Assembly: GCF_019904175.1 (NCBI RefSeq)
Contig: NZ_CP061913.1
Location: 434,001-498,000, forward strand
Length of the DNA stretch: 64,000 nucleotides
Direction of reading: 5' to 3'
Origin: Dactylosporangium vinaceum
Lineage (GTDB): Bacteria; Actinomycetota; Actinomycetes; Mycobacteriales; Micromonosporaceae
Each line of letters begins with the position of its first letter. Position 1 is the first letter of the stretch. Shown one piece after another: positions 32,501 to 39,247 of this stretch. The notes below the pieces were generated by a model. That model was not told the origin of the DNA. It worked only from the letters and a program-made list of their open reading frames with translations, and ran no database searches. A program made the position numbers and the translations under genes.

Positions 32501-32919
32501 GGTGCCGGGCCGTGCTCGGGGTCGCGGCGTCAGTGGATACCGACCTGCCGTGGGAGGCCGCGCGGACGCACCTCGTGCTGGGCGAGCGGCTGCGCCGAGA
32601 GCGCCGCAAGACCGAGGCCCGCGGCCATCTGCGCGCGGCGGCCGAGCTGTTCGACCGCCTCGGTGCCGCGCCGTGGGCCGAACGCGCCCGCGCGGAGCTG
32701 CGAGCCGCCGGTGAGGCCGTGGCCGAGGCGCGCGCGGGGCGGAACACGTTGTCCCCGCAGGAGCTGCAGATCGTCCGGCTGGCCGCGGCCGGGCGCACCA
32801 ACCGCGAGATCGCCGCGATGCTGTTCATCAGCCCGAAGACGGTGAGCTACCACCTGTACCGCGCCTTCCCGAAACTGGGCGTCACGAGCCGCACGCAACT
32901 GGCCCGACTGACGCTCTGA
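29581..32919 (+). CDS. LAL-type LuxR regulator with three repeat insertions
   Basis: A 1112-residue large ATP-binding regulator. A canonical start (MLWGREADQALVAGVL) is separated from Walker A (LRGDPGIGKSALLD, near residue 207) by about 175 repeat residues. Walker B ACFIDDAQWLDD is followed by a second insertion of heptad repeats before VMIFAARDEFD. A third insertion of hexads lies near residues 789-866. The C-terminus is a GerE-type HTH (LSPQELQIVRLAAAGRTNRE to FPKLGVTSRTQLARL). Without the inserts it would be about 850-900 residues, normal for the family. A TAGGCT -10-like box ends 8 nt before the GTG start. ATPase motifs and HTH are intact, so it is probably functional; the target is unknown. 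Confidence 0.88.
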   Translation: MLWGREADQALVAGVLRVLAGGSRASTDGARVPFTGSDTSRGSVPPASDSPGPAAGGVRVPLSGSDTSRGSVPPASDSPGPAAGGVRVPLSGSDTSRGSVRPASDSSEPAAGGVRVPLSGSDTSGGGVRPASDSSEPAAGGVRVPLSGSDTSRGSVPPASDSPGPAAGGVPVPFNRSGMAGGGLPTSRGGVGPSGGGARAAGGGVLVLRGDPGIGKSALLDQAAAAASGSTVLRCAGVPSEADIPYAGVHQLLGLPLDGPAVLARLIELAPVACFIDDAQWLDDASARALRYAARRLPPASTALPPAPGVLLSAPKVAPSVSAAPPPASAAPPPVSAAPPPASAAPSPVSDTLPFASNVVHSASTTLPSTPTVVPSAPTVDPSAPGVGHSAPGVGHSARSVVPSAPGVSPSAAIVMIFAARDEFDSADLPAHRLGPLRADAAERLVADLPASARARVLAEAAGNPLALLELPRTFPDHRPLPLPPRIQAAFAERLDALPPPTRAALHFVAADPEADLATLFACGCTAEALAIAEEAGLIEVVGARVGFTHPLLRAAVYRRPTFDRRLAVHRALAAAVTDPVRRAWHLADAATGPDEEAAAALEAVGAWERAADLSADATARDARLVAAAYAADSDDRARALLDRLPLDRAPALRARLTFAAGDAATAHDILVTAAAKAPKPEAGELLVAAARNAWLLGDGPRLAEIARLLHARGLRAAAGLEAVRAAVEGDPVSEEGRQVIANLIADRDGPPEARRTAEFVAGLVGAFEGSSDPAAALYLGRFDDALASVASGHSAASGPSAALTASAGARPRVALAAAAGSGHSTGSGAATGVGAATGLGAPGSDGATGSGGAGVSGGAGVSGASGASRAEEVGIRAWLAAVRGDDEECVRLAATADRVWAEWALALLDLARGRADAASDRFERLPAAAPVFLVPDRVEAAVRAGRPAVAADAAARLEAWPWPSNWATAAQHRCRAVLGVAASVDTDLPWEAARTHLVLGERLRRERRKTEARGHLRAAAELFDRLGAAPWAERARAELRAAGEAVAEARAGRNTLSPQELQIVRLAAAGRTNREIAAMLFISPKTVSYHLYRAFPKLGVTSRTQLARLTL
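29668..30087. repeat. 84-bp tandem repeat, five units, LAL N-terminal region
   Basis: Five full 84-bp units (28 residues, e.g. VRVPLSGSDTSRGSVPPASD and eight more) plus a degenerate sixth. Each unit divides into four heptads, so the 84-bp unit can be read as four 21-bp steps. It separates the ORF start from Walker A. Confidence 0.9.
30472..30807. repeat. 21-bp tandem repeat, 16 units, after LAL Walker B
   Basis: Sixteen in-frame 21-bp units encode heptads such as PPASAAP, PPVSAAP, PSAPTVD and HSAPGVG, lying between the Walker B strand and the sensor-like strand of the ATPase domain. Confidence 0.85.
31945..32178. repeat. 18-bp tandem repeat, 13 units, in the LAL helical region
   Basis: Thirteen degenerate 18-bp units encode Gly/Ala/Ser-rich hexads (SVASGH, SAASGP, ATGVGA, GVSGGA). 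The unit length differs from the 21-bp arrays nearby but stays a multiple of three. Confidence 0.75.
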
Positions 32920-33032
32920 ACGGCGCCGTGAATACCGCGACCGACCCTCAACCGGCGCGACCGCGCGTTGCCGTAGCCAAACCCAGCATCGCCCCACCGG
33001 CCGCCACCTGTGCTGAGCGTTGCGGAATCCAG

Positions 33033-33208
33033 GCGTCACGCGGCGGACGCACTTCGCCCCGCTAAGGCTGTGAGCGATGCCGCGATCCGCGCGACCGCGC
33101 GTTGGTGAAGCGCAGCGTCACGCGTCGGACGCGGGGGAGTCGACAAACGCTGTGAGCGGCGTCGTCGGCACGGCGATCCAGCCCTCAATGCGCGCGACCG
33201 CGCGCTGG
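33033..33208. repeat. tandem duplication of the 3' end of the DUF429 gene
   Basis: Three blocks recur in order: GCGTCACGC-GGACGC (33033 and 33115), GCTGTGAGCG (33067 and 33149) and GCGCGACCGCGCG-TGG (33089 and 33192). The first two are 82 bp apart; the third differs by a 21-bp gap. Read on the minus strand, the outer copy yields QRAVARI and SLTALAGRSASAA, mirroring the true C-terminus. A third trace of the GCGCGACC block is at 32955. The rest of 32920-33117 contains no gene. Confidence 0.7.
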
Positions 33209-33864
33209 TCCGGGTCCGGCGTAGTGGCCAGGCCGAGCGCGGCCGCGCGGGCCGTGAGCGCGGCGATCACCGCGTCGAACGCGTCGTGGCTGGCCCGCAT
33301 CAGCGGCGCGTGCGGCCCGAGGTCCAGCCAGGAGGGCAGCGCTTCGACAGGCATCTCGGCCTTTCCCTTGTACCCCCTGTGCGGCAACCCCCACCGCAGC
33401 AGCGACGCGGACGGGTAAGCCTCGACGATGCGCCCGGCGCCCGAGCGGTCCACGTCCACACCTGAAGCGGCAAGCATCGCCAGGATCGCCGCGCACCGCA
33501 TCGCCGCGTGGGCCAGGCGGTCGGCGGAGACGCTCAGCGGAATCAGGCCGGGGAACAGGGCGCGCACCGCCTCGTCGGTCGTGCGGTACACCATCGTGCG
33601 CCGCCAGGCTGAGCCGGCGCCGGTCTGTGGCAGTTCGTGCAGGTGGCCGTCGCGGTGCGCGATGAGCATGCGGGTGAACGGTTCCGGCCAGCCGAGCGCG
33701 CAGTCGATGCCGGCCTTGTCGCACTCGGCCACCGCGGCCACGATCCGTTCGTCGCTGACGCCGAGCTCGAGGGTGCGCAGCTCGGCCCCGCGGGGCGACC
33801 AGGCGATCGCGGCCAGTGCGGTCCGCTCGTCGGCGGCCGCGAGGTCCACGCCCACCGTCAGCAC
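33118..33864 (-). CDS. DUF429 family protein, RNase H-like fold
   Basis: A 248-residue protein starting MLTVGVDLAAADERTALAAI, the acidic first strand of an RNase H-like fold. Further family marks are ALGWPEPFTRML, the WRRTMVYRTTDEAVR segment with basic residues, IVEAYPSASLLRWG, and the closing D-A-F-D-A helix in SHDAFDAVIAAL. DUF429 proteins are predicted nucleases of unknown substrate. Its coding 3' end has been duplicated downstream. It is divergent from the pectate lyase gene. Confidence 0.85.
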   Translation of the reverse strand: MLTVGVDLAAADERTALAAIAWSPRGAELRTLELGVSDERIVAAVAECDKAGIDCALGWPEPFTRMLIAHRDGHLHELPQTGAGSAWRRTMVYRTTDEAVRALFPGLIPLSVSADRLAHAAMRCAAILAMLAASGVDVDRSGAGRIVEAYPSASLLRWGLPHRGYKGKAEMPVEALPSWLDLGPHAPLMRASHDAFDAVIAALTARAAALGLATTPDPDQRAVARIEGWIAVPTTPLTAFVDSPASDA

Positions 33865-33939
33865 AGTCTGTAATTTACAGCGACATTTGCCGATGTTACG
33901 TCACAACACGAGGCGTGTTTGCAGGGTTGTTGCAGGTGG

Positions 33940-33969
33940 TTGACGCTGATTTCGCGGCGCATCTACGGT
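33940..33969 (+). promoter_or_regulatory. promoter of the pectate lyase gene
   Basis: A -35 box TTGACG (33940-33945) and -10 box TACGGT (33964-33969) are separated by 18 bp. Transcription would begin near 33976, immediately in front of the LacI-type operator. Confidence 0.6.
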
Positions 33970-33978
33970 CCCTGACCA

Positions 33979-33992
33979 GGAAAGCGCTTTCC
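33979..33992 (+). promoter_or_regulatory. LacI-family operator GGAAAGCGCTTTCC
   Basis: A perfect 14-bp palindrome with the central CG typical of LacI/GalR operators, between the promoter and the start of the pectate lyase gene. A near-identical site precedes the GH64 gene at 48493-48506. Confidence 0.75.
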
Positions 33993-34009
33993 ACATGATG
34001 GAGGAGCAG

Positions 34010-35269
34010 ATGCAGTCCAGTCCCACGCGGCGGCGGGTGCGAATCGCGCTGGCGGCCGCGTCCGGTGTCGTCGCGGTGGCGGGGGTGACGCTCGTCGCCA
34101 CGACCTCGGCGTCGGCCGCCACCGTCGACACGAGCGCCACGTACGTCTTCGTCAACCGCAACAGCGGCAAGGCCATCGACGTGTACAACTGGGCGACGAA
34201 CGACGGCGCCCCGGTCGACCAGTGGTCGCGCAACGACCTCGCGGTGCAGCAGTGGAAGTTCGTCGACGCCGGCTCCGGGTACTACAAGATCAAGTCGGTG
34301 ATGAGCGGGAAGGTCCTCGACCTGCCCAACTCGACCGACGGTCTCCAGCTCGTCCAGAACGCCGACAGTGGCTCGACGACGCAGCACTTCCGGCTCCAGG
34401 ACTCGTCGGGCGGGTACGTCCGCTTCGTCAACCGCCACAGCAACAAGGTCATCGAGACCTGGCAGTGGTCGACCGCCGACGGGGCGATGCTCGACGGATA
34501 CCAGAACCTCGACGGCGCCAACCAGCAGTGGCAGCTCGTGAAGCTCGGCTCCGGCGGCGGGGGCACCACCCCGACCGCGGGCGGCGGCTCCACCCCGACC
34601 GGCGCGTGGCCGACCGCCACCGGCTCCGCGTCCGGTGCCAAGACGATCAAGGTGAGCGGCACGCTCGACGGCGGCATGAAGCGGTACTGCTGCATCGGCG
34701 ACGGCGGCCAGAGCGAGTCGCAGGACCCGATGTTCGAGCTGGCCGACGGCGCGACGCTGAAGAACGTCATCATCGGCTCGCCCGCCGGTGACGGCGTGCA
34801 CTGCCTGGGTCGCTGCACGATCCAGAACGTGTGGTGGGAGGACGTGGGCGAGGACGGCGCGACGTTCCTGGGCACCAACGGCGGTGACTCGTACGTCATC
34901 GGCGGCGGCGCCCGGTCCGCCAGCGACAAGCTGTTCCAGCACAACGGCAACGGCACTGTGCACATCAGCGACTTCTACGCCAGCGGCATCGGCAAGCTGT
35001 ACCGCGGCTGCGGCAACTGCACCAACCACTACGAGCGCCACGTCGTGGTCGACAACGTGCTGCTGGTGAACGCGAAGTACGTGGTGGGCATCAACACCAA
35101 CTGGGGCGACACCGCCACGCTGACCCGGGTGGTCGTGCAGAGCTCGTCGGGCATCCACATCTGCGCCGAGTACACGGGCGTGGCGAAGGGCAGCGAGCCG
35201 AAGTACCTCGGTGACGGCATGGGTGACGGCCACTGCAACTTCAAGTCGTCCGACATCACGTACAAGTAG
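34010..35269 (+). CDS. secreted pectate lyase (PL3) with N-terminal ricin-type lectin
   Basis: The protein has 419 residues from ATG 34010 behind GGAGG; an ATG at 33995 has no ribosome site. A signal peptide ends near TTSASAA. Residues about 37-178 are a ricin-B/CBM13-like beta-trefoil (NRNSGKAIDVYNWATNDGA, then NRHSNKVIETW and NQQWQLV). A Gly/Thr linker leads to the PL3 beta-helix: DGATLKNVIIGSPAGDGVHC, then VWWEDVGEDGATF, both hallmark motifs with the acidic calcium site. It cleaves polygalacturonate by beta-elimination outside the cell. Control by a LacI-type repressor is suggested by the operator; no lacI-type gene is in the window. Confidence 0.93.
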   Translation: MQSSPTRRRVRIALAAASGVVAVAGVTLVATTSASAATVDTSATYVFVNRNSGKAIDVYNWATNDGAPVDQWSRNDLAVQQWKFVDAGSGYYKIKSVMSGKVLDLPNSTDGLQLVQNADSGSTTQHFRLQDSSGGYVRFVNRHSNKVIETWQWSTADGAMLDGYQNLDGANQQWQLVKLGSGGGGTTPTAGGGSTPTGAWPTATGSASGAKTIKVSGTLDGGMKRYCCIGDGGQSESQDPMFELADGATLKNVIIGSPAGDGVHCLGRCTIQNVWWEDVGEDGATFLGTNGGDSYVIGGGARSASDKLFQHNGNGTVHISDFYASGIGKLYRGCGNCTNHYERHVVVDNVLLVNAKYVVGINTNWGDTATLTRVVVQSSSGIHICAEYTGVAKGSEPKYLGDGMGDGHCNFKSSDITYK

Positions 35270-35316
35270 GCGGTCCCCAACTCCTGCCCGCAGTGGTGGA
35301 CAGCGCGCCACATGAG

Positions 35317-35361
35317 CCGGCGCCGACCCGTGCACATGCTGCGCGTACGGGTCGGCGCCGG
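35317..35361. terminator. 15-bp stem terminator after the pectate lyase gene
   Basis: CCGGCGCCGACCCGT (35317-35331) pairs perfectly with ACGGGTCGGCGCCGG (35347-35361) across a 15-nt loop. Confidence 0.85.
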
Positions 35362-35367
35362 GCACTG

Positions 35368-35397
35368 TACGTAGCTCGGTCCGAACTTTACGTAGCT
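35368..35397. repeat. direct repeat TACGTAGCT, 21 bp apart, upstream of Ddl-Ddl
   Basis: TACGTAGCT occurs at 35368-35376 and 35389-35397, two helical turns apart, in the gap before the tandem ligase gene. A possible activator or repressor site; otherwise 35398-35550 shows only a TAAGGT -10-like box (35507) and AGAGGAA as ribosome site. Confidence 0.35.
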
Positions 35398-35550
35398 GCG
35401 CGGCATCGTATCGATCCCGCTCGTCCCGCGCTGCCGTGCGCCGTGTGACATTGCCCAATCCGAGAGGGTCTTCGGTTTGCCGACAGTGCGTGATCAGGCC
35501 CCGGTGTAAGGTAGCCCCGTTCGCAAAGAGGCCGGTATGAAGAGGAACTG

Positions 35551-37950
35551 ATGGTCGACGTTGCGCTGCTGCTGGGCGGCCCGTCCGAGGAGCGCGGAAT
35601 CTCGCTCAACTCCGCACGCTCCGTAGCGGACCACCTGGAGGGCGCGGTCGTCACCCTCACCGAGATCATCTTCTTCGACCGTCAGCTGCGGCCGTACTCG
35701 ATCCCGCGCGGCCTGCTGTACTGCAACACGCCGTCGGACTTCGACTTCAAGCTCGCCCACGAGGGCCGGCCGCTGACCGAGGACGAGCTGATCGAGCGCC
35801 TGCGCCCGGCGGGCCTCGTCTTCCCCGTCATGCACGGTGAGTTCGGCGAGGACGGGCAGGTCCAGGCGCTGCTGGAGAAGGCCGGGGTGCCGTTCGTGGG
35901 CACCGGCGCGCAGGCGTGTATGACGGCCTTCGACAAGTACCAAGCCAAAAATGCCCTTGATGCTGTTGGTATTGGCGCGGTGCCCGCCGTCCTGGTCCAC
36001 GCCGGGATGTCCGACGCGGAGGCCGAGCGGGTCGTCGCCGAGGCGTTCCCGGACGAGGCGAAGCTGGTGCTCAAGCCGGCCAAGGGCGGGTCCAGCATCG
36101 ACGTCTTCGTCGCCCGGGACCGGGCGGCGGCGACCGACATCCTGCGCACGCTGCGCCAACGCCACGACCGCATCGTCATCCAGCCCCGCATGGGCGGGCA
36201 CGAGGTCACCACCATCGTGCTCGAGGGCGAGGACGGGCCGGTCGCGCTGATCCCGGTCGAGATCGAGCTGCAGAACCAGGTAGGCGACGACGAGATCTTC
36301 GACTACCGCCGCAAGTACCTGGCCAGCAACGACTCCCACTACCACTGCCCGCCGCCGCGGGACGACGAGACGATCGCGCACATCCAGCGCACCGCGGAGG
36401 CCGTGTTCGCCTCCCTCGGCCTGCGCGACTTCGCCCGCATCGACGCCTGGCTGCAGCCCGACGGCTCGGTCCTGGTCTCCGACGTCAACCCGATCAGCGG
36501 CATGGAGCAGAACAGCTTCCTGTTCATCCAGGCCGCCCAGCTCGGCATGACCCACGCCGACGTGCTGCGCGAGGTCCTGCGGGCCGCCGCCCGCCGCAAC
36601 GGCCTGCCGTTCGCCGTCTCCTACGACACCACGATCCAGACCGGCGAGCCCGTGGCCGTCCTCTTCGGCGGCGCGACGGCCGAACGCCAGGTGTCGGTGC
36701 TGAGCGGCACCAACGTGTGGCTCAAACTCGCTCGTTCCGAGAAATACGCGCCTGTTCCGTACCTCCTGGCGCCGGACGGCACCGTCTGGCAGGTCTCGTA
36801 CTCATCGGCGCTGCGCCACTCGGTCGAGGAGATCGTGTACGCCTGCCGCGACGGCCTGCGCCTCGAAGAGCGCCGCCGGCGGCTGGCCGAGCAGATCATC
36901 ACGCGGCTCAAGCTGCCCGCGGAGGCCCTCAGCACTTCGGTCGCGCCGCCGGTGCAGCTGACGATGGACGAGTTCCTCGACCGCCACGACCTGGTCTTCA
37001 TCGCCCTGCACGGCGGCGCCGGCGAGAACGGCACCCTCCAGGAGGTGCTCGACAGGCACCGGATCCGCTACAACGGCTCGGGCCCGGCCGCGTCCCGGCT
37101 GTGCGCCGACAAGTACGAGACCGGCCAGGTCATCGCCACGCTGGAGAGCGAGGGCATCCACACCGCCCGCCGCGTCCGCGTCGACGTCCCGGCCACTGTC
37201 GACGGCCCCGCCGTCGAGACGCTCTGGCACGACATCATCACCGAGGTCACCGACACGCGCGTGGTCGTCAAGCCGCTCGACGACGGCTGCTCGGCCGGCA
37301 TCGTCCCGCTCGGCAATGCGGCTGACCTCGGCCGGTACCTCGAGCTGATCAACGCCAACGCCCGCCGCATCAAGGGCGCCGGCTTCTCCCTGCTGAGCCC
37401 CGACCAGCTGGTCGAGATGCCGACGAGCCGCCCCCAGCACCTGCTCTTCGAGGACTACATCGACACCGACGACGTCCGCGTCGACGACCACTCCGGCCAG
37501 GCCGAGCTGTCCTGGGGCCGCGACCGCGACACGGGCTGGATCGAGGTGACGGTCGGCGTCATCGGCCCCCGCGGCGCGATGGTCGCCATGAACCCCTCCA
37601 TCACCGTGGCCAGCGCGGGCATCCTGAGCCTCGAAGAGAAGTTCATGGGCGGCACCGGCATCAACATCACCCCGCCCCCGGCGCCGCCCCTGGGCCGCGT
37701 GGAGCCGGGCGCCGTCGAGGCCGTCCGCACCCGGATCGCCCGCGTGGCGAACGTCCTGGGCATGGAGGGCTACGGCCGCATCGACGCCTTCATGCACCGC
37801 AAGACGGGCGAGGTGATCATCATCGAGGCCAACTCGCTGCCGGGCCTGACCCCCGCGACTGTCTTCTACCACCAGGGCCTGGCCGAGGACCCGCCGGTCC
37901 CACCCCGCCAGATCCTCGAACGCATCCTGGACCTCGCCACCCACTCCTGA
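35551..37950 (+). CDS. tandem D-alanine-D-alanine ligase-like fusion (two ATP-grasp halves)
   Basis: A 799-residue protein made of two complete Ddl-like units. Unit 1 (residues 1-355) has LLLGGPSEERGISLNSA, H95 in HGEFGEDG, K175 in LVLKPAKGGSS and the metal loop DVNPISGMEQ. Unit 2 (about 365-799) has VLFGGATAERQVSVLSG, H487 in HGGAGENGTLQ, K574 in VVVKPLDDGCSAG and EANSLPGLTPAT. Both therefore keep the ATP-grasp and dipeptide-loop residues. Ddl enzymes are normally about 320-380 residues and act as homodimers, so a covalent dimer is unusual. Unit 2 is more like canonical Ddl (NSLPGLTPAT). With the MurF-racemase fusion 4.5 kb away it may form a dedicated D-amino-acid dipeptide pathway; substrates are not proven. 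Confidence 0.88.
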   Translation: MVDVALLLGGPSEERGISLNSARSVADHLEGAVVTLTEIIFFDRQLRPYSIPRGLLYCNTPSDFDFKLAHEGRPLTEDELIERLRPAGLVFPVMHGEFGEDGQVQALLEKAGVPFVGTGAQACMTAFDKYQAKNALDAVGIGAVPAVLVHAGMSDAEAERVVAEAFPDEAKLVLKPAKGGSSIDVFVARDRAAATDILRTLRQRHDRIVIQPRMGGHEVTTIVLEGEDGPVALIPVEIELQNQVGDDEIFDYRRKYLASNDSHYHCPPPRDDETIAHIQRTAEAVFASLGLRDFARIDAWLQPDGSVLVSDVNPISGMEQNSFLFIQAAQLGMTHADVLREVLRAAARRNGLPFAVSYDTTIQTGEPVAVLFGGATAERQVSVLSGTNVWLKLARSEKYAPVPYLLAPDGTVWQVSYSSALRHSVEEIVYACRDGLRLEERRRRLAEQIITRLKLPAEALSTSVAPPVQLTMDEFLDRHDLVFIALHGGAGENGTLQEVLDRHRIRYNGSGPAASRLCADKYETGQVIATLESEGIHTARRVRVDVPATVDGPAVETLWHDIITEVTDTRVVVKPLDDGCSAGIVPLGNAADLGRYLELINANARRIKGAGFSLLSPDQLVEMPTSRPQHLLFEDYIDTDDVRVDDHSGQAELSWGRDRDTGWIEVTVGVIGPRGAMVAMNPSITVASAGILSLEEKFMGGTGINITPPPAPPLGRVEPGAVEAVRTRIARVANVLGMEGYGRIDAFMHRKTGEVIIIEANSLPGLTPATVFYHQGLAEDPPVPPRQILERILDLATHS

Positions 37951-37960
37951 CGTGGAAGCT

Positions 37961-37994
37961 TGCACAGGATGCAAGGTACTATGCATCCTGTGCA
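37961..37994 (+). promoter_or_regulatory. operator overlapping the MNT start codon
   Basis: TGCACAGGATGCA (37961-37973) and TGCATCCTGTGCA (37982-37994) are perfect 13-bp inverted repeats around an 8-nt spacer containing TACTAT, which could be the -10 of a leaderless transcript starting at GTG 37990. The HTH of the encoded protein is the likely ligand. Confidence 0.75.
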
Positions 37995-38574
37995 GGTAAG
38001 GTCTCGGCTGCTGCCACTGCTGCGCTCGCCGCTCCTCGGTGAGCTGCTGGCTTGGCTGTACCTGCACCCCGGCGACAGCTCCTCGGTGGCGGAGCTGTCC
38101 CGCCGCTTCGGCACCTCCCAGTCGACGGTCAGCCGGGAGGCCGACCACCTGGTCCGGGCCGGCCTGCTCCGCGAGGAGCGGCGCGGCAACCTGCGCCTGC
38201 TCCAGGCCGACCTGACAAACCCGCTCGCCCGCCCGCTCACCGACCTGCTGGCGCTCACCTACGGCCCGGCCGCCGTGCTGGCCGACGTCCTGCCCGCGAT
38301 CGCCGGCGTGGAGGCGGCGTACATCTACGGCTCCTGGGCGGCCCGCTACGCCGGCGAGGCCGGGCCCCCGCCGGTCGACGTCGACGTCCTCGTGGTGGGC
38401 GACGCCGACGAGGACGACCTGGCCGACGCCGCCCGCGCCGCCGAACGCCGGCTCGGCCGCGAGGTCAACATCCACCGCGTCTCCGCGGCCGCCTGGCACG
38501 CCCCCGGCGACGACCCGTTCCTGACGTCGGTCCGCTCCCGCCCGTCGTACGCCATCGTGGAGCCGGAGGCCTGA
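37981..38574 (+). CDS. winged-HTH plus MNT nucleotidyltransferase antitoxin
   Basis: The protein has 197 residues from ATG 37981 (GTG 37990 possible). Residues about 10-80 are an ArsR/MarR-like winged HTH (VAELSRRFGTSQSTVSREAD). Residues about 95-195 are a minimal nucleotidyltransferase: YIYGSWAARYAGE provides the GS motif and VDVDVLVVGD the D-x-D. In HEPN-MNT modules such proteins neutralise the HEPN toxin by AMPylation or binding; the attached HTH gives autoregulation through the operator at its start. The HEPN gene starts 2 nt after its stop. Confidence 0.88.
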   Translation: MHPVQVRSRLLPLLRSPLLGELLAWLYLHPGDSSSVAELSRRFGTSQSTVSREADHLVRAGLLREERRGNLRLLQADLTNPLARPLTDLLALTYGPAAVLADVLPAIAGVEAAYIYGSWAARYAGEAGPPPVDVDVLVVGDADEDDLADAARAAERRLGREVNIHRVSAAAWHAPGDDPFLTSVRSRPSYAIVEPEA

Positions 38575-38576
38575 CA

Positions 38577-39041
38577 ATGAGATGGCAGCAGGGCCGCTCG
38601 ACACTCGACGCCATGCTCGCCCGCGGCGACCTGGAGCGCGTCCCCGCCAGCCGCGACCACGCCGAGCTCCTCCTGGCCCAGTCCCGCCGCCACCTCGCCT
38701 CCGCCACCGCGATCGCCGCCACGGACCCGGCCGGCGCCTACCAACTCCTCTACGACGCGGCCCGCAAGGCGCTCGTCGCGGTGCTGGAGAACCAGGGCAT
38801 CCGCGCCACGAGCCGCGGCGGCCACATCGCCGTCCGCGACGCGGTGACGGCCCAGCTCGACCCGCCCCTGGGCGCCGCCCTACGCCCCTACGACCGCCTC
38901 CGCCGGCGCCGCAACCAGGTGGAGTACCCGGCCGCGGGCGCCCCGGCCGTCAGCCCGGACGAGGTCGGGCGCGACATCCCCAAGGTCGAGCAGATCATCG
39001 ACCTCGCCGCCCGCGTCCTCGACCAGATGGAGCCGCGCTGA
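38577..39041 (+). CDS. HEPN domain toxin partner
   Basis: A 154-residue all-helical protein. The HEPN core includes LLLAQSRRHLASATAIA and AYQLLYDAARKALVAVLENQ. The active-site-like region RRRRNQVEYP corresponds to the R-x4-6-H motif but has N/E in place of H, a form common in MNT-linked HEPN proteins. It lies 2 nt after the MNT gene. HEPN proteins of this type cleave RNA when not held in check. The missing histidine leaves RNase activity open. Confidence 0.82.
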   Translation: MRWQQGRSTLDAMLARGDLERVPASRDHAELLLAQSRRHLASATAIAATDPAGAYQLLYDAARKALVAVLENQGIRATSRGGHIAVRDAVTAQLDPPLGAALRPYDRLRRRRNQVEYPAAGAPAVSPDEVGRDIPKVEQIIDLAARVLDQMEPR

Positions 39042-39051
39042 CCCCGGCTCG

Positions 39052-39219
39052 CTACTCGCAGGCCACGCCGTCGCCGTCGCGGTCCAGGGCTTTGCGGTAG
39101 CCGGGCTCGCCGCGGTAGAGGGGGGCCGCGCCGGCCTGCCTGGCCTCGGTGCAGTTCGTGTAGTAGACGAGGCAGTAGCCGTGGTCCTGCCGCGGCCTGG
39201 CCTCCTCCGGGACGATCAT
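39052..39219 (-). CDS. excalibur-domain fragment, probably truncated
   Basis: Fifty-five residues from ATG 39219. The last 37 are an excalibur domain (YTNCTEARQAGAAPLYRGE, then ALDRDGDGVACE), with the two cysteines and the DxDxDG calcium loop. Such domains normally end secreted proteins, but no signal peptide is present: upstream sequence is the aminotransferase 3' end. It may be the remnant of a secreted nuclease-like protein. A longer frame to 39300 overlaps the aminotransferase and has no better start. Confidence 0.5.
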   Translation of the reverse strand: MIVPEEARPRQDHGYCLVYYTNCTEARQAGAAPLYRGEPGYRKALDRDGDGVACE

Positions 39220-39247
39220 CTGGAGGTAGCCGGCCGGGGCGTGTCGC

